Assembly (NCBI RefSeq): GCF_008831285.2 | Contig: NC_045143.1 | Span: forward strand, 8,071,503-8,135,502 | DNA: 64,000 nucleotides | Direction of reading: 5' to 3' | Origin: Nymphaea colorata | Taxonomy: Eukaryota > Streptophyta > Magnoliopsida > Nymphaeales > Nymphaeaceae | Shown here: positions 44,784 through 62,810 of the stretch, in pieces | How the letters are laid out: each line of letters starts with the position of its first letter | How positions within the stretch are numbered: position 1 is the first letter of the stretch | The notes under the pieces: model-generated | Database searches by the model: none | What the model was told of the DNA's origin: nothing | What the model saw: only the letters and a program-made list of their open reading frames with translations | Position numbers and translations under genes: made by a program

Positions 44784-46920
44784 AGTTGAACCAAATGGCT
44801 AAACTAATTTGATGAATAAATTACTGTAATCTTCATAACTTATTTGTCAAATAAGACTTTTTGAAACGCATAATTTGATGATTTGAAGAAGAAAATCAAG
44901 GGTCATAGAAAATCATCGTCTTATACGGCTTCAGTTTCATGAGTCAAAGTACATTTTTTAACTATATAAAAAAAATGGATCCGAAACATGATATATAACA
45001 ACAGAAAACCTATTGTTGTATCTATCTAGCACACAGGGCTATCTGTACAATGCAAATGGTTTTCCTAAAAGCCCCTAATGTGCTTGTAACACGAGTTGTG
45101 TTCTTTACCATAACAAAGTAATGGGGCATAACTTGGCTGGTTTGAAATGAAACGGCCAATTTAGTTTCAATTTGATAAAAGCCTTCGATTAATCATTTGC
45201 ACAGCTTAGGGGAAACCACCTTTGTATAAGACTTGTGCACAAGGTTAACACCCTTATGTCTATAAAGTTTTGGTTTGTTTTAGGTCAATAGGTCCTTCAA
45301 CTCGAATGTAGTGTTTGTCATCATTTATAGTTTAGAAGAGCAATACACTAGTGCATGACAACAATCATAGGAGTGGTTGCACTAAGCATTATGATATGCT
45401 TGTGTGTGTGTTGAAATTAAAAACATGCTTGTCACTTATCTACGTATCAAAAAAGTTGCTGATATGCTACCATTTATTTTCATATGTCAATATGTATTTT
45501 TCATGTAAAGATTCTTAATTATTAAATGTTGAAACAAATTTATCATGGGGTTACTTGACTAAGTTTTGATGATGATAATAGTGCCACTTTACCTCAGTTT
45601 GCTAGTTAACAGTTACGAAATAGGATGTTTTAGGCATTAATTGATACATAATATAATTATGCGTACTGTCCATGTTGGGCTTACCTTTTGCTAATAATTT
45701 AAGAAAAAAAAACGACCTTCTATGATTTTTTTTTTTAATAGGAGCCACGCTTTATGGGAACTGCCCAAAAGTCCTTGAATGAGCTTCGGTTGCCCTAAAA
45801 CTTAAAGCGTTCGTTTCATTTTCCTGTGAACCAAAAATGCTTCCTTATCATTTTGGCTCACTTTTTTATTTCTCAAGTTAACAGGAATTCATTCAAGCCC
45901 TAGTTATTTGACATTTTCTATGAAAGATACATCCCTTATCAAGAAAACTGCCAAAAGTGGTTTTCTAATTATATATATATATATACGTATAAAAGAGCCT
46001 AATATATATATATATATACACACACACGTATAAAAGAGCCTATGTACGTACTAGGTCGATATATGACAATTTTCAAATGAAGAGACACTATATATGAACA
46101 TGAAACAAGATTTTTAACATATATACCAGCATTTCGACTTGCAAAGGCACACCATCGTTGAATCATATATGCGGTTGAAGTCCTTGTTTGGTTGCTTACT
46201 GTGGCACAGGGTAAAAAGCTTTGATAGCATGAAAAAAAAATTAAGATCCCTTCATGCGTACAACGAGTAGAAAATGTCAAGTGGATAAATTTTGTTTTGG
46301 ACCTTCAGATTGATAACATTTAAACCCTACTTAAATTTTGTGTCAAATATGAAACTTATATCAAATTTTCTCTGTCATGCATAACTGAAAGATATTAAAA
46401 TTTTTAATTAGAACGCATGGTCGTTCCAAACAGATCATCAGGGGTAAGTTTTTATTATCAGCCCGAAGATTCTTTTAGCATGCATGGGTTGGAATTGTAT
46501 GAGACATTGATATCATTGTTTCTTCAAGAGCTTTGGAATGTGAGCACCACCAAAAATGAGAATTCATTTGTATTCATTAATCCCGACCTTGCCATTAATA
46601 TGATAAACAATTGGAAAATGGAGATGCCTTATAAGTAACCTCTTGGAAAATTAACTGTTAGTCACTTATCTGTAGTTGACAGCTTCTTTTGAGTTGACAG
46701 TTTTTCTAACTACACAATCTAAGTGAGATCAGATGGTTGATATTAGTGCAATCTAATGTTCATATTCTGACATAAGAACAGAAAGTTTTGCTCACATATT
46801 GCAGTACCTAGCGCTAAATCTCCAAATGGCACTCGCCTCCATTGCAGATGACCTGGAAGTCTTGCGCACAAGTTTTTATTGTGACTGTTAACTGTTAGAG
46901 GGGATCCTTCTCTGCCAACA
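44784..46920. other. Intergenic DNA, no gene recognised
   Basis: AT-rich. A local duplication, (TA)n plus CGTATAAAAGAGCCTA, lies at 45970-46042. The plus-strand frame 46417-46638 has no motif. Confidence 0.4.
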
Positions 46921-46929
46921 GGGGATGAC

Positions 46930-48170
46930 TTGCACCCACATGCTGCACCACCTGCCATGGCAATTGGAAGTCCCACATCTCGTTCTTCATATGAAGAACA
47001 AGTAACAGCTGCCACTCGCACCAATGGTTCGCACCTGGAGACAAGCTCTCAAGAAACTGATAGAGCCTCATTAGATGAGCTTCATGCCACTAACTATAAG
47101 CAGAATCCCGTCGTCTCTCAAGAGAAAATAGTTGAACCCAGCTGTAGATCAATAAGAACCATTGTCACCCGAGGTATGAATGGGATGCCCTTTTGAGTAC
47201 CTTAGACCCAACAATTCCAACGGAACCAAAAACTATACTAGAATCTTGACAAAGTTTGCCATGTCAAGAAAGCCTTATATGGCCTACGATAAGCATCCGG
47301 AGCCTGGTTCGAACGATTAAGCTCATTCTTGTTTTCATATGGATTCTTCTGCAGCACTACGGATCCCTCTATGTTCGTATGGAGGCATCAGAAAAGGTTA
47401 TGATTCTACTCTTATATGTTGATGATCTCATTTTAACAGGTAGTGATCCAACCTTGCTCGGTTCATTTGTGACAACCCTGGTGACATGCTTTGCAATTAA
47501 GGATATGGGGTCACTCCATTATTTCTTGGGAATTCAAGTTAATGGAGATGACACCAGAATGCTCAGAAGCCAGTAAAAGTATGCACGAGATTTGCTTTCA
47601 CGATTCAAGATGATGGACTTAAAGCTAGTGAGCACTTCCTTGCCACAAAAATTATCGCTTGTTGAGTCCAAGTAAGCCCATTTTCCAGATATAAGTAGTT
47701 ACCGAAGCATGGTCGTAGGCTTACAATGCTTAACCATTACCCGACCGACCTGAGATCTCTTATAGTGTTAATTCTGTAAGTCAATTCGTGCAAGCTTCTA
47801 CAGTTGGTCACTTTCAACTTGTCAGGCATATTTTACGATACATGAAAGGTACCCTTGAACATGGATTACAACTTGTCAGTCATGGTCATTTTCAATTATA
47901 TGCATTCTTCGATGCAGACTGGGCAGGCTAAACTACTACTCGCTTTCAACATCAGGATTTTCTTTGTACCTTTGCTGATTTCTTCTGAGCCGGTTAGCTG
48001 TCAGGTATTAGACAACCGATCTGTTTTCTTGTGCAAGATATGTCACCCTTTTTTGTTTAGCGGAAGGTTGATTTACGTAATTAGCTGTTCACCAGATGGT
48101 TGGGCTTTGAGGCGTAATCTTGCAAATATACGAAGGGAAGAGGACGATTGTGGCTAGGAGTAATTTTGCA
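46930..48170 (+). mobile_element. Ty1/copia remnant (linker, RT, RNase H start)
   Basis: Near 47262 the plus strand reads ALYGLRQASGAWFERLSSFL (with a frame change), then at 47405-47575 LLYVDDLILTGSDPTLLGSF with the YVDD active site, KDMGSLHYFLGIQ, and further on HILRYMKGTLEHG and DADWAG near 47910. Stops and frameshifts follow. The stretch 46980-47200 reads as the Ser/Thr-rich linker before RT (VTRGMNG). No LTRs were recognised. It lies just beyond the 3' end of the malic enzyme gene, in the opposite direction. Confidence 0.85.
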
Positions 48171-48856
48171 GAAGGATGCAGCTGTTTAAGAAAAGCTGTG
48201 AATGATTGTGTTTTACTGCGCGTCTTTTTTTCATTCTGTTTCTGTTTTGGTTTCTCATGTGTAATTCAATCAGTTTAAGAAAACTAAAAGACTGAGCTAT
48301 AAATTTGCGTTGTAAAACTAATGAACTCTGATATCAGACCAGCTCATTGGTTGGACAAATGCCGCTGCGCCCCATCTGAGACGAGACCCACGCACAGGGC
48401 AGGGACGGACACAGATTCAGAAGCAACGAAATGTTCGATATTTGCGGTAACAAAGTTTAAGGCAACTATATTCAAGATAAAGATCAAGCGAGAGACCTGA
48501 AGAAAACCTACACCCCCTAAAGAGGGAAATTTTTTTAACAATGAAACGGGCATACTTCCATCCACTAGGAGACCGTCAATCTGCCTTGCTGCTCTTTTAC
48601 AGACTGACCCTGCTTGTTACAAGACAGGCCATGTCATGTTTGATACTAGTTACAACACAAGCCATGATAACGGTCCTTGCACTATCAAGACCAACAAAAA
48701 TGAACCAATGATGAAGCCCAATTAAGAACGGCTGGCATAAAACAAATTAAAATGATAATTGAGGAAAAAAGATAAGACGGAACTCGTATTTGTTCCTTAA
48801 GAACAGATCGTGTTAAATCAGCCAGACGCCTCGAAATGCTCGTCTTGAAGTCCACC
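48171..48856 (-). other. 3' region of the malic enzyme gene
   Basis: Probable 3' UTR and flank on the minus strand. No clear AATAAA on that strand was found. A minus-strand frame at 48344-48565 has no motif. Confidence 0.5.
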
Positions 48857-54613
<5,757 letters not shown>

Positions 54614-54885
54614 CGCGGCCGACGACTTCAACCCCGAGGATCGGCAGAGCAAAGGAATCCTCCGCTGCCTCTGCTCCCTCGCCGACACGCAGCAAGGAAA
54701 AGAAGAAGAAGAAGAAGACGACGATGACGAGGATTCGCTAACAACCGATGAACACACACAGCCCTTCGGTTCGCCCGCACATAGAAAAGCAAAGAAACAA
54801 AACAAAACACAGACAAAAAAACCAGCAGACAACAACAGCAAACAAAGAGAAAATCACTCCATGAGAAATACGACGAGAATCCACG
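54614..54885 (-). promoter_or_regulatory. Probable 5' UTR of the malic enzyme gene
   Basis: CT/TTC-rich on the minus strand, with (TCT/TTC)n near 54700-54718. An upstream in-frame Met at 54841 would add a hydrophobic Cys/Ser-rich tail without homology, so I keep the ATG at 54613. Confidence 0.5.
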
Positions 54886-54912
54886 AGAAGGAAAGGAGAG
54901 AAGCAGGACGCG

Positions 54913-54930
54913 GATTTATAGGCCACGTAA
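54913..54930 (-). promoter_or_regulatory. TATA box and ACGT element of the malic enzyme gene
   Basis: Minus strand TTACGTGGCCTATAAATC: a TATA box preceded at once by an ACGTGG core, a G-box/ABRE type bZIP site. This suggests stress or ABA response, which is inference. Confidence 0.6.
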
Positions 54931-57894
54931 CGAGGAAACAGAATGACGGATAGGGAGCTGGCGTGAACACCATTTCCGGAATTTAAAAATTCTGGTTCTT
55001 TGAAAACTACAATCTTTTCCAAAGCTGTCCAAATAAATGTCACGATTTAATTCCTGCTTAATGCTTTCCCCGATTTCAACAGAGAGAGAGTCAGAGAGGA
55101 AGTTTCAGATTTTACCCGAATGACCCTGCTGAGGGCGAGCATGGTGGCGACGAGACAGGGGCGGCCTCGTCTGTCTCCCTTTTCTGGTGGCTCTGCTCCG
55201 CCTTCCCGCTTGCCCAAGCCTCACTCTGCGTGTGGACGAAAGACGAATGGGGAAGATGGCGGGGAGCGGCAGCCTCCGGTTTTATACTTAGCTGGCGGGT
55301 CCCAAAGTTACGGAAACGCCCAGGAGCTTTCGGTCAAGGACGAATGAGGACTCCCCGTTTCGGGGTTGAACGTTGGCCACGCGGGGCCCGTGAGATTTTG
55401 GTGGGGCCGAAGGTTGGGAGTTGGCTTCTCGTGAGGGAACGATGCATCCGACTGGCGTTTTCCACATGGCTTTACTCTGTAAGGGCCCCACTACCAGCCA
55501 GCCGGTAATGGACGCCGTAGTAATTCGAACGAGTTTTCCGGTTCGATGTGCTAAAAATCGGTCAATGATTTTGCCAAAAATATTTGATAGTTTTGGATTT
55601 TAGATCCTCATTTTAAACAACAAATTTAATTTTAATACATGCTGCATGTTAAAAACCATTAGATCTATAGTTACAAGATCTTAATGATCTCAAACCCCTG
55701 CAGATTTGAGTTTCGCAGTAAAATAAACACAATTCCTTTCCGCAAACACCGGCGTATCGGGTTAAACTTCTTACCATCAAACCGGACAAAAGTAAATGGT
55801 AGTAAAGAAAAACTAAAATATGTAAGAAAATAATTTTTACTTCAAATACCATTTTGAATCTTTTGATAGTTTCATTTTTGTCATAATCACTTTTTCTTAG
55901 AAAGTGGAATGAATCTCACTGCCTGAGTAAAGGTCAAAGTCCGGCCGCCAGCCGCCGCCGGCTGCCACGAATCTGAAGGTACCACCATTTGAGATTCATA
56001 CAATGTTTGTGGTCTAATCACCTCTTTACGGTCATATCAAATCAAAATAGTGAAATGCATTACATCTTTCGGCAGGAATGGAAGGCATCTAGAAAGCGAG
56101 CTACCACTTTCGGCAGATTTATGCATCTAGAGAAAAATACTAAGACTTATGCATCTGGAATACGACACAAATGGACAACAGAGATGTAAATAATTCGAAT
56201 TTGACTAACTCGGGCCATGTTAATAACAAATTTCTATTAGTCGACTATATCGAGCACATAATTAAGTGGACAGATGAAGAAGTTGTAAAATCAAACTTTT
56301 AAATCTTAGTAATCGTATTTACCGTTATGGGCACTAAACCAGGAAACTTGTAAGAAAGGTTAATATTTAAGCATCAAAAGCAGCTCTAGATCTTAGCGAT
56401 AGAGAAAGGTAGCGAAAAGCAACCCATCAAGCTTTTGATGCTTCTTATTAGTTTTCCTTCCACTTTTCTGCTTCATACTTCTTTAACATTCGTTTGTGGG
56501 TCGAATAATATCGATCCTTGTATCAGAGAATAAACAAACACATCAGTCTTTTTTTTAATAATCGAGTGTGGAAGCTTGAACGGACGTGATTTGTTTTGAA
56601 CAAAAAGTTGAAAGTCATTGAATAATTGATTAAGCAGATGTTTTCATGAGCTTCAAAATTACAATGGGCTGCAATGTTCGTGGTCCTACATTTGTAACCA
56701 TGAGGCGGGAGCCATCTGACGGAAGACGACCAGTTTTTGTGGGCCAAATATTTTGAGGACGTGCAGCTCGCATCTACGAGTTTTTGCAGATAGATGCTCA
56801 TTATTGTTTGTTTGCCTGCATTGGGTTGCCCAGTTGGGGTTATATATATATATATTATGCACATATATATTATGATGTAAATTAAGCATTTTTGGGCTGG
56901 AAAAAGAGTTCACGTGGTTGGAGCCCGAAATTAATCAAAATCAAAGCCAGCAAGCTACGTCGATCAACATGTCACGCAATCGTTCACCAATAGATCTGAT
57001 CGCCATCAATTTCACACATTTTTATGGTACCTAACTCTTAAGTGTTTTTCATGTGGCATTGCTTTTAGCAAATTGGTGATGTTGAAGGGGATTTTGAACT
57101 TCTCGTATTCTGCAAGCATATTTATCATTTAATTTTAATAAAATAAAAACATTTTTCTTGAATTTATTGTAGTGATATCTGTTACATTTAAAGGATGTTT
57201 AATAATAAGAATATGAAAAAGAAATCTGACATTTTCCTTTGTTTTTAATCAGTTGAATTTAACTTTTAAGTTGTTTAAAATGAGAAAGTTCTTGACTAGT
57301 TCCGTCTGGATTCGATGGAGTAACGTGTAACCTGTCCCGCCTCTCTTTCTGGCAAAGCATAGAGCGCAACGCCGAGAACGCGACACCCAAGCCAACCCCC
57401 GTCGGTTTCGTATGGAGTGACGCGTTTTCCATACGGATCGGCTCGGAAGGGAAACCCGCCCCGAAGTTCTGCAGGGAAAACAGGTTGCGGTCAAAGGTTC
57501 CGAGACTTTTTTGTCCGAAATCACGCTCCCTGGGTGCTTTCCGGTAATTTCGTGGACACACGTCAGCTTCCCGGTTTAACTGGGGCAGGCCGGGAAGTGG
57601 GGCCCATCGTGTGGGGACCACCTGACGTCCTTTCGAAGCGCTTTCAAGCCTGGACGCGGCCACCTGTCTAGGTGCATTCCGTTGCGTCAGGATCCACGTG
57701 GCTCTCACTTTCCACCTCCTTTTCACCTTTTTTTTCCTCCGTGTCCCTATTTTTCCTTTATACCCAAATCGACCCTTCGCTTTTTGCCTTTTTACGTTCT
57801 TAAATACGAATCCACTTTTTCATTTCACAAACCACAGTTTTAACTTGTCTCAAACCAACAAACTCATGGTTGTCAAATTAGTGACTTCCATGTT
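54931..57894. other. Upstream and intergenic DNA with GC-rich blocks, no gene accepted
   Basis: GC-richer blocks at 55110-55520 and 57300-57720 have overlapping frames on both strands (55120-55347 and 55230-55508 plus; 57249-57726 minus, 155 codons), but no motif. The second block carries CACGTGG-type and TGACGTCC motifs, so it could be promoter DNA or the remains of a gene. The rest is AT-rich. Confidence 0.4.
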
Positions 57895-57985
57895 TGAAGT
57901 AAAAATTTTATTTTTTTAATCTAATTTTTTTTTTCATTGGTCAGGATGGAGTCATGGCCTAGGCGGGCCCTCCCCTCCACTCGTT
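57895..57985. repeat. Dispersed repeat family R4, copy 3 (3' part)
   Basis: T run, TTGGTCAGGATGGAGTCATG and GCCTAGGCGGGCCC with a C-rich end. Confidence 0.5.
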
Positions 57986-60009
57986 GACTTGATTGAGTAT
58001 TCAAGTAATCATAATGTATTTCTACTGCAGTTGAATCTAGCGATTGTGTGCTAGTTCTAGTCAAAAGCGAATCAGCTCAAACCCTTGACTAGTAGCCAGA
58101 TTTACAGGCGATCTGAACTGATCCGAGCCGACTCCAGTCAGCCCAGTGAGTTTGCCAACTACAGGATGAATGCATGTAAATTGGCCTCAACCGATTTGAC
58201 TTAAAATCGTTACAAACAATGCACTCGCTCAAATCGTTTCATTCTACAATTCTCCAACTGCTTCAAATTGTTATATTTATAATCACAAGTAATTCTTTTT
58301 CAAATGAATGAAGTGTATAGTTCATTTCTCGTTTTGTTTTTCATAAATGTCATGAAATTTATTGCCCTTATTCAAACCTTGTATAGCTTTTGGGTTTCCA
58401 CTCGAAGGAATTATGCCGTCTAATGACGAACGAGTTCGTATTTGAATCACTTCGGCCGGTACTAATATGAAACATTTCCATAAACTACCCAAACTCAATG
58501 AACTAAATTTAACAATATAAACTTTGAAAATATTAGTTCCATATAGAGTTAATTTATATGCCACTTCGGCCCCTTCCCCCAAGTTTGCATCGAAATACCA
58601 GGAGTTGACAGAATAAAATGCCACTGGGAAATATATATATATATATATATATATATATTTCACAAGCTACTTTTTCTATAAGTTAAGACGAAAATTCCCT
58701 TAAACAGAACAAATATTTAATACCAAAAAAAGAAAAGTCACTTGCATGTTGAAGATAACGCCAAAAACCTTGTGTTAAGGATGCACTCTAGGATATTCAT
58801 TTCAATTGATAGATACAGGTCATTGACAAACTAATAATCCACGTCTTGATTTTAAGATTTATTTCTTGTCAGAGTTTCATCAGTAGTTGGATTCCTGTAG
58901 GCATTAAGTTCTTGGAAATACAATTGAACACTTTAATTGACAGGTGTACCAAGTCATAAGTCTACATAAGGGAGAGAGAGAGACTTCGGCTTCTTTCAAC
59001 TGAAACATTTATTTGCATACGATAAGAGTCTCAAGCATGCCCTAAAATAAAGCTACCTTTTCAAGTATAAATATAATAAATATATAATTTAAACATCAAT
59101 ACCAATCAGTTTGAGTTTCTTTGCCCATTGATTGGTAGAATATATTTGAAGGCACCGCACCCTCTATGGGTGACTTAACTCATATGCGCCAATAGGATAA
59201 AAGGGGCATTCATGTGTCACATGAATTCACTCAAAAGCAAAGTTAGGCGTAATACGTTACTTTTCTTCTTCATTAGAACTGAGGGCAAGTTTTGACCACC
59301 AAGCCTTACGAAAGCAACATGAAAGAAAACTTACGCAACGAAATGGCAGGGTCAATATTTGATGACACTCTTTATACATGTTCCCTTCTGTGTAAGGTGT
59401 CTTTCTTTCTCCATTGAAGTGAAATCACATTGTTTATTTCTGTATTTCTTTAGTTCATGCCCAATATGAAAACAGACTCTCTGTTTCTTCCTTTGGGTGT
59501 TGTTAGGTGGGTAGGTGTGGAACCATCAATTCACTTTAGACTCTCCATTAGTTTCTCTTTCTCTCTATTGCTTTCATGCTTGCTTCGACTCTTTCTCCTT
59601 TTTTTTTCTTTTTCTTTCTTGTTGTCAAAATTCCTGCAACTCTATAAGGAAGAAGACTTGGAACTAATTGATAGTTCCTTCCTGAGTCCAACTGTTCAAA
59701 TGCCTAACCAAGTCTCTAATATTCTTGGCTTTTGGTTTTTTTTTTTCTTAAAAGTAATTATGAGGGACTAAGTTTCTATAAGCCCATTAATTATTTTTTT
59801 TCTCGATGAGTTGGAGTTAGTTCAAAAGCAATATTGGACTCCCCACCTTTCTTCTGAATTAGAAGCAAAACTGTATAGTGGAACTAGTTCCTTTGAAAAA
59901 AAACTTCCATGAACCTTCCTAAAAGTTCAAACTGTCAGACAGAGTCCTCTTTGAAACTTTCATAAATTGACCCGATAGTTTTTGGGGGCTTCATCGGATT
60001 CAAATCGGA
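57986..60009. other. Intergenic DNA, no gene recognised
   Basis: AT-rich. (TA)n at 58630-58659. The plus-strand frame 59457-59771 is rich in Phe, Leu and Ser from T-rich DNA, with no motif. Confidence 0.4.
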
Positions 60010-60590
60010 CGTACTCTGGATCATATCAGCTTTTTCGGATGTTCACATGTTCCAATTTGAATATGAATAAAGAAAAATCATGTTCAAATCTGAATTTGAT
60101 TCTCATAGACCTAATTTGATTTTTAAAATCACATTGAATCATAATTTGAATTCTAAACCAAATCGGAACTGCATTATCATATGATAAAAACTCACTTTCA
60201 AAAGGTATGGACATCGTACATAGGCTCCTTATTTAAAACTAAATCTGATCTGAATCTGAATCCGTTTGAAAATTTATGTAATCAAAACCCAAATCCGAAT
60301 GCATTTAGATAACATTTCTTATACTCGAATCCAATCCAATTCCTTAATCCGATATTAATTTTTTTTCCATATTTTAGCCTTCTTATATAAAATCCAACTC
60401 TATCTGATAGTGCAGACAGGCCACTGGTCTCGTCCGATCCATTGAGGCACCAGTAATTGAATTTGATAGGAGAATCCAGCTTATAAAATCGTTGTGGCCA
60501 GCCTGAACCAGATGAACCCAGATCCAATTTTGCATTTAGGTCGGACCCATAGTTGACTATATCATAGAGATTCATTTAATAGTGCTTAAT
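60010..60590. repeat. Degenerate AATCTGAATT repeat tract
   Basis: Imperfect AATCTGAAT / ATTTGAAT units in many copies, like the inverse of the GATCCAAAT tract at 15190. Probably a decayed miniature element; ends not fixed. Confidence 0.4.
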
Positions 60591-60611
60591 ATTGATGCGG
60601 GCGAGCAGTAG

Positions 60612-60755
60612 CGGAGTTAGAAAATTCGGGTGGAGGGGCAACAATATATGCAACTGAGACACTATTTGGAGGCCTCTATATGAAAATAAAGAAATTTTGT
60701 GAGGCTGGTGTGGGCAACTGCCCGCATCTACCAACATCTGGCTCTACCACGGTAG
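60612..60755. repeat. Palindrome-family repeat, complete short copy
   Basis: Left end AGTAGCGGAGTTAGAAAATT, core GTGTGGGCAACTGCCCGCAT at 60709, right end CATCTGGCTCTACCACGG. Both ends resemble AGTGGCGGAGCCAGAA in inverse orientation. Confidence 0.65.
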
Positions 60756-61311
60756 GCAGAATCGCATAAAATATATCTTTGATCATTTTCAAGATCTAGT
60801 AATAGAATTTTTTAATCCAGATGTATTTTTACCTCATATGGAATTATCTGGATCTGTATTTGGAGTTTCAGGTTCAGCACTGGGATTATCCGGACCTTGT
60901 CAGAACCACTAAGAAACACCACAAAGACGTTAGGCAACCTACCCCAACCTCAAATTAAATTTGCTTAATTCTAGAACTAAAGTGGTTGATCCATCGCTCT
61001 AGCAAGATACATGTTCTGGCATCGATGTTCTAGCTTTATTCTATGTAAAAAGGAAGAAAAAAAACCCAAGGAAACAACTAAAACATATGTTCTTGCCAAT
61101 GCTTTTATGGTGTGGATTAGGAATATTTTTTTTCTTTAAGGTCATGGCATATTAGAAAGACAAAAGTCTTGAACCATGATCAGTTTTTGCTGTCTTCTGT
61201 TGATTGTTAACTTTCTTAGATTGGTCTTAATTAGGTTGCATAATAAAAGGTAATTTGTTACTTTTATATGCAGTGAGTCTGTGTTGGTGTAAGCATCAAA
61301 ACTCTGCCACT
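60756..61311. other. Intergenic DNA, nothing recognised
   Basis: No frames of note and no repeat match seen. Confidence 0.4.
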
Positions 61312-61478
61312 AGCGAAGCCAGAATTTTTTTCTGGTGGAGGCACTCATTTAATACCTTTAATTTCTTTGGGGCATATATATAACAATTAAAGATATCAAA
61401 ACATTAACACAAATACTAAACTTTTGTGAGGCTGGTGTGGGCAACTGCCCACACCAGTCATCATGTGGCTCCGCCACT
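61312..61478. repeat. Palindrome-family repeat, best-preserved copy
   Basis: Left end CCACTAGCGAAGCCAGAA, right end ATGTGGCTCCGCCACTGG (inverted to the left end). The core GTGTGGGCAACTGCCCACAC at 61436-61455 is nearly self-complementary and preceded by TTTTGTGAGGCTG. Flanks share only ACTC, so a target duplication is uncertain. 167 bp, non-coding. Confidence 0.7.
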
Positions 61479-61889
61479 GGACTCATTCTGCCAAACTCAT
61501 TTCCTCTAAAGGGTAGCTTCATGAGCACTCCAACCTTTTCCTAGAGATCAACAAGGGTTCCCTAATTAGCACATTTCCACTTTTCCAATACAAAAGCTAC
61601 TCTCATGTTCAACTCCAACCTGATAACAAACAAGATAACTTTGAATTATGGGGACAAGATGAAATCAAAATTCAGCATCTCCAACAATAAAAAATCTTAA
61701 GTTCCAGGCAAACTCCATCAACTCTTCCACTAAAACAAGAACTTGATTTTGCCATCCCCAAGACACTCTACTAGATCTTCGACCATCTTTTCCTAGCTCC
61801 AACAAATTGCTCTAAAAACTAGGACCTATTCCTACACCTTTTCAAGGACCATAAGCTGTGAAATTGAGATTCTTCGAGTTTAATTATTC
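61479..61889. other. Flank of the LINE remnant
   Basis: It may still be LINE-derived on the minus strand, but I see no readable block. Confidence 0.35.
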
Positions 61890-62810
61890 CTAACCATTTG
61901 ACCCTATTCAAGTCAAGAATATGATAGAAGATGAGATTTTAAACACACCAGTCCAAGACCTAATTGTCTGCAAAATCACATGCTTAAGCAAACAAATTCT
62001 TCTTAACGTAAGAGCAAAGTGGACTTCCTCATTGCCAACCTCTTGTCTGCTTTAGCGATGAGGTTTTTACACCATTCCGTCCTTCAAAAATGGTAGCCCA
62101 GGATATATAAATGGGATTACTTTCTCTCTCCAGTGCAAAACTTCAGCCATATTAACCATGAGTCAGTTGAAAAGAGATACAAGATAACTTAGCTCTGCTG
62201 ATCGCCAAAACAAAAAGTTGAAGTTTCTTCCACATGACCTTTTGATCTCCCTAACAATATGAATCTCTGTCCTGCAAGAAGTACAGACGTTGTCACAAAA
62301 GTAACAGTGGGAGACATTTGCCAACTTTAGGAATATTTGGAATTCTTTCTTCTAGACATAAATATGGAGAAATCACATCACCATGACACGACCTCGTCTT
62401 TATTTTGAAGTACTCCTCAATCAGACTATGAATAATCAATTTCCCATAACAGCAAATGTAATACATGTCATAATCTTGTGCACCTGGGCAACCTCAATTC
62501 TCAAATACAAAAGAGCTTTCTGGAAAAAACTTATGTTCACCTTGTCATACTTATAGTTTAGCATTGTCAATCAACTTTAAGGAGAGAGATCCCACTTTAG
62601 ACAAAGACTGCACCAACTCATAAGCCACAATGACATTAACATACGGATTTCTTCTAGAAATGAAGGTTGCTTTATCAGATCCTATCAGTCTATTGACAAT
62701 ACCTTTCTCATGCTTGGCTAAAATTTTAGATATTATTTTGTATAAAAAGTTACATAAGCCTATAGGATGAAAAAAAAAGTAATCGAAAGTCTCACTCATG
62801 AACAACCTTA
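61890..62810 (-). mobile_element. L1-type LINE reverse transcriptase remnant
   Basis: The minus strand reads PIGLCNFLYKIISKILAKHE, then NRLIGSDKATFISRRNP and VAYELVQSLSK (62770-62580), the RT finger region. A decayed active-site region near 62290 keeps an F-C-D-N version of FADD. Then PFIYPGLPFLKD (about 62100) and an L-LKHV-L block near 61990 follow the RT thumb order. Many stops and frameshifts. No poly-A tail or endonuclease part was identified with confidence. Confidence 0.82.

Noticed and set aside
54614-54841. Upstream in-frame extension of malic enzyme as a plastid transit peptide
   Set aside because: The extension is hydrophobic and Cys-rich with a Ser run from a microsatellite, and the usual cytosolic start MGSTLKEMRDG lies just downstream.
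57249-57726. 155-codon minus-strand frame in a GC-rich block
   Set aside because: No recognisable motif, and overlapping frames are open on both strands; kept only as a finding about the GC island.
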